Origin: an uncultured Porphyromonadaceae bacterium
Lineage (GTDB): Bacteria; Bacteroidota; Bacteroidia; Bacteroidales; Muribaculaceae
DNA: 6,664 bases
Reading direction: 5' to 3'
Assembly (NCBI GenBank): GCA_947178655.1
Contig: CAMWZB010000054.1
Span: 1 to 6,664, forward strand
Numbering within the stretch: the stretch's first letter is position 1; each line of letters starts with the position of its first letter. The notes beneath the pieces were generated by a model. The model saw only the letters and a list, made by a program, of their open reading frames with translations, ran no database searches and was not told the origin of the DNA. This document shows positions 5,405 to 6,664 of this stretch, piece by piece. A program made the translations under genes and the position numbers.

Positions 5405-6468
5405 TGAGCATTCCTACCCCGACTGATGCTTCTATAATATTGACTTACAGATGTCCGATGCGCTGCAAGATGTGTAACATCTGGAAGTATCCCACTGACA
5501 GACGTGAAGAAATTCGCGCGGAGGATTTGCGTACTTTGCCTCAACTCAAATTCATAAATCTTACGGGAGGCGAGCCGTTCATCCGCGAGGATTTGCCTGA
5601 AATTGTTGAGGAATGTTTCCGTCACACTTCACGCATAGTGATTTCGACCTCGGGTTGGTTTGATGACAGGGTGATTGAACTTGCCCGCCGATTCCCAAAC
5701 ATCGGCATACGCATCTCTATAGAAGGGCTTCGGCAGAAGAACGATGAACTCCGTGGTCGCGAAGGCGGCTTCGACAAGGGGTATAACACTCTTGTGCGCC
5801 TCAAAGAAATGGGCGTGAAAGACATCGGTTTCGGATGCACTGTGTCGAACAACAACTCTGCTGATATGCTCGAGTTGTATGAGCTGAGCCATAAACTTGG
5901 CCTGGAGTTCGCCACTGCGGCATTCCATAACTCATATTATTTCCATAAGGACGACAACACGATTACTAACCGGGCGAAGGTTTGTGCCGATTTTGAGGAA
6001 CTCATCCGCCGCCAGCTTTCCGAGAATAGTCCGAAGGCGTGGTTCCGAGCGTTCTTCAACATGGGCCTCATTAATTATATAGAAGGAGGTCGCCGTATGC
6101 TCCCTTGTGAGGCAGGTTCGGCCAACTTCTTTATTGACCCGTGGGGAGAAGTGTTCCCATGTAATGGTATGGAGGAAAAGTACTGGAAAGAATCGATGGG
6201 CAACATCCATGAAGCGGATTTTGCGACCATATGGGGTGGAGAGAAAGCTCAGGAGGTACGCCGTCTTGTAGCTCGCTGTCCCAAGAACTGCTGGATGGTG
6301 GGCACGGCATCTCCCGTGATGCACCGCTATATAAAGCATCCGTTGAAGTGGGTTATTAAGAATAAAGTTCGGTCTGTCGTCGGTCTGAAGCCATGTCTTG
6401 ATAAGCAATGGTACGATGTAGGGCAGGATCCGCGGCAGGGTGTACTGCCTGAACAGCGGGAAAAGTAA
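5404..6468 (+). CDS. Radical SAM protein with SPASM/Twitch-like auxiliary cluster domain, substrate unknown
   Basis: The 354-residue protein is a radical S-adenosylmethionine enzyme. The cluster-binding CxxxCxxC motif is CPMRCKMC with Cys17, Cys21 and Cys24. The SAM-contacting GGEP motif lies at 55-58 in NLTGGEPFIRED. A TIM-barrel-like core follows to about residue 220. The C-terminal part has four spaced cysteines, Cys235 (LPCEAG), Cys253 (VFPCNG), Cys292 and Cys296 (RCPKNCW), with IDPWGEVFPC and MGNIHEADFATIW between them. This is the layout of a SPASM/Twitch domain that binds one auxiliary 4Fe-4S cluster, with fewer cysteines than the full two-cluster SPASM set. The end is basic (HPLKWVIKNKVRSVVG, 312-327). 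ATG at 5404 is preferred because it places the cluster motif at a normal distance. A TTG at 5365 in the same frame would add 13 residues but is less likely. The best upstream promoter-like match is GAATTTTG (5293-5300), seven of eight to consensus. Peptide modification or surface-polysaccharide-linked chemistry are both possible, and no neighbour decides. Confidence 0.9.
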   Translation: MSIPTPTDASIILTYRCPMRCKMCNIWKYPTDRREEIRAEDLRTLPQLKFINLTGGEPFIREDLPEIVEECFRHTSRIVISTSGWFDDRVIELARRFPNIGIRISIEGLRQKNDELRGREGGFDKGYNTLVRLKEMGVKDIGFGCTVSNNNSADMLELYELSHKLGLEFATAAFHNSYYFHKDDNTITNRAKVCADFEELIRRQLSENSPKAWFRAFFNMGLINYIEGGRRMLPCEAGSANFFIDPWGEVFPCNGMEEKYWKESMGNIHEADFATIWGGEKAQEVRRLVARCPKNCWMVGTASPVMHRYIKHPLKWVIKNKVRSVVGLKPCLDKQWYDVGQDPRQGVLPEQREK

Positions 6469-6617
6469 AGAAAGGCAATATCCCGTAAAACAAAAAAATG
6501 GCGAATAAAGTTCACGAATGATGAAAGAGGGCGTCCTCGGGCCTGTATAAGCCGTTAAAAGGCTGTAATTCGGGCTGATGAAGTCATTTCAGAGGTGAAA
6601 TAATATCCCCTCCAAAT

Positions 6618-6650
6618 GTTAAAGAAGTGTTAAAAGCGAAAAAATATTTG
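6618..6650 (+). promoter_or_regulatory. Direct repeat and promoter-like element near the right edge
   Basis: TGTTAAAG (6618-6625) and TGTTAAAA (6628-6635) form a direct repeat with start points exactly 10 bases apart, one helical turn. About eight bases further on, AATATTTG (6643-6650) matches the Bacteroidota -7 consensus TAnnTTTG at seven of eight positions. This suggests a regulated plus-strand promoter for a gene starting just beyond the window. The remainder of 6469-6664 shows no convincing gene. A weak AGCC/GGCT stem (6550-6564) might act behind the radical SAM gene. Confidence 0.3.
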
Positions 6651-6664
6651 GAGAACTCGGAAAA

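Noticed and set aside
1..6664. CRISPR array, tRNA or rRNA gene, insertion sequence or phage attachment site
   Set aside because: No regularly spaced repeats, cloverleaf pattern, transposase or integrase frame, or terminal inverted repeats with a target duplication were seen on either strand.

Overview
The window carries ordinary bacterial chromosome, most likely from a member of the order Bacteroidales, and perhaps from Muribaculaceae. The evidence is the gene order purH-mreB-mreC-mreD, the Bacteroidota-type promoter element TAnnTTTG in front of two genes, a lack of Shine-Dalgarno-like sites before the starts, moderate GC content, and protein sequences that look Bacteroidales throughout. The genus cannot be fixed from the sequence alone.

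The left two thirds is one block on the minus strand. Reading in its direction of transcription it runs purH (3829-2297, last two steps of purine synthesis), mreB (2204-1185, actin-like cell-shape filament), mreC (1152-283, its membrane-anchored periplasmic partner) and mreD (236 to the window edge, truncated). The gaps are 92, 32 and 46 bp. A strong imperfect hairpin sits between purH and mreB. The mre genes probably continue off the left edge into the other elongasome genes (a class B penicillin-binding protein and RodA are the usual next genes, inferred). A 451-bp divergent intergenic region (3830-4280) separates this block from the right third. It holds outward-facing promoters for both sides, a terminator-like stem-loop, and a stretch that reads like the 3' end of a decayed minus-strand gene.

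The right third holds two plus-strand genes. The first is a secreted single-domain glycoside hydrolase of family 43 (4281-5195). The second is a radical SAM protein with a reduced SPASM/Twitch-like C-terminal cysteine set (5404-6468), whose substrate is not evident. A 19-codon open frame ends in a one-base TAATG overlap with the radical SAM start, so it is a possible leader peptide or, less likely, a small substrate peptide. The last 196 bp is non-coding and contains a direct repeat with 10-bp spacing next to a promoter-like element, probably in front of a gene beyond the window.

The purH and mre genes are housekeeping. The glycosidase and radical SAM genes look like accessory cargo beside them. 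Nothing here amounts to a clearly new system. The least explained items are the radical SAM gene with its overlapping mini-ORF and the possible gene remnant upstream of purH.
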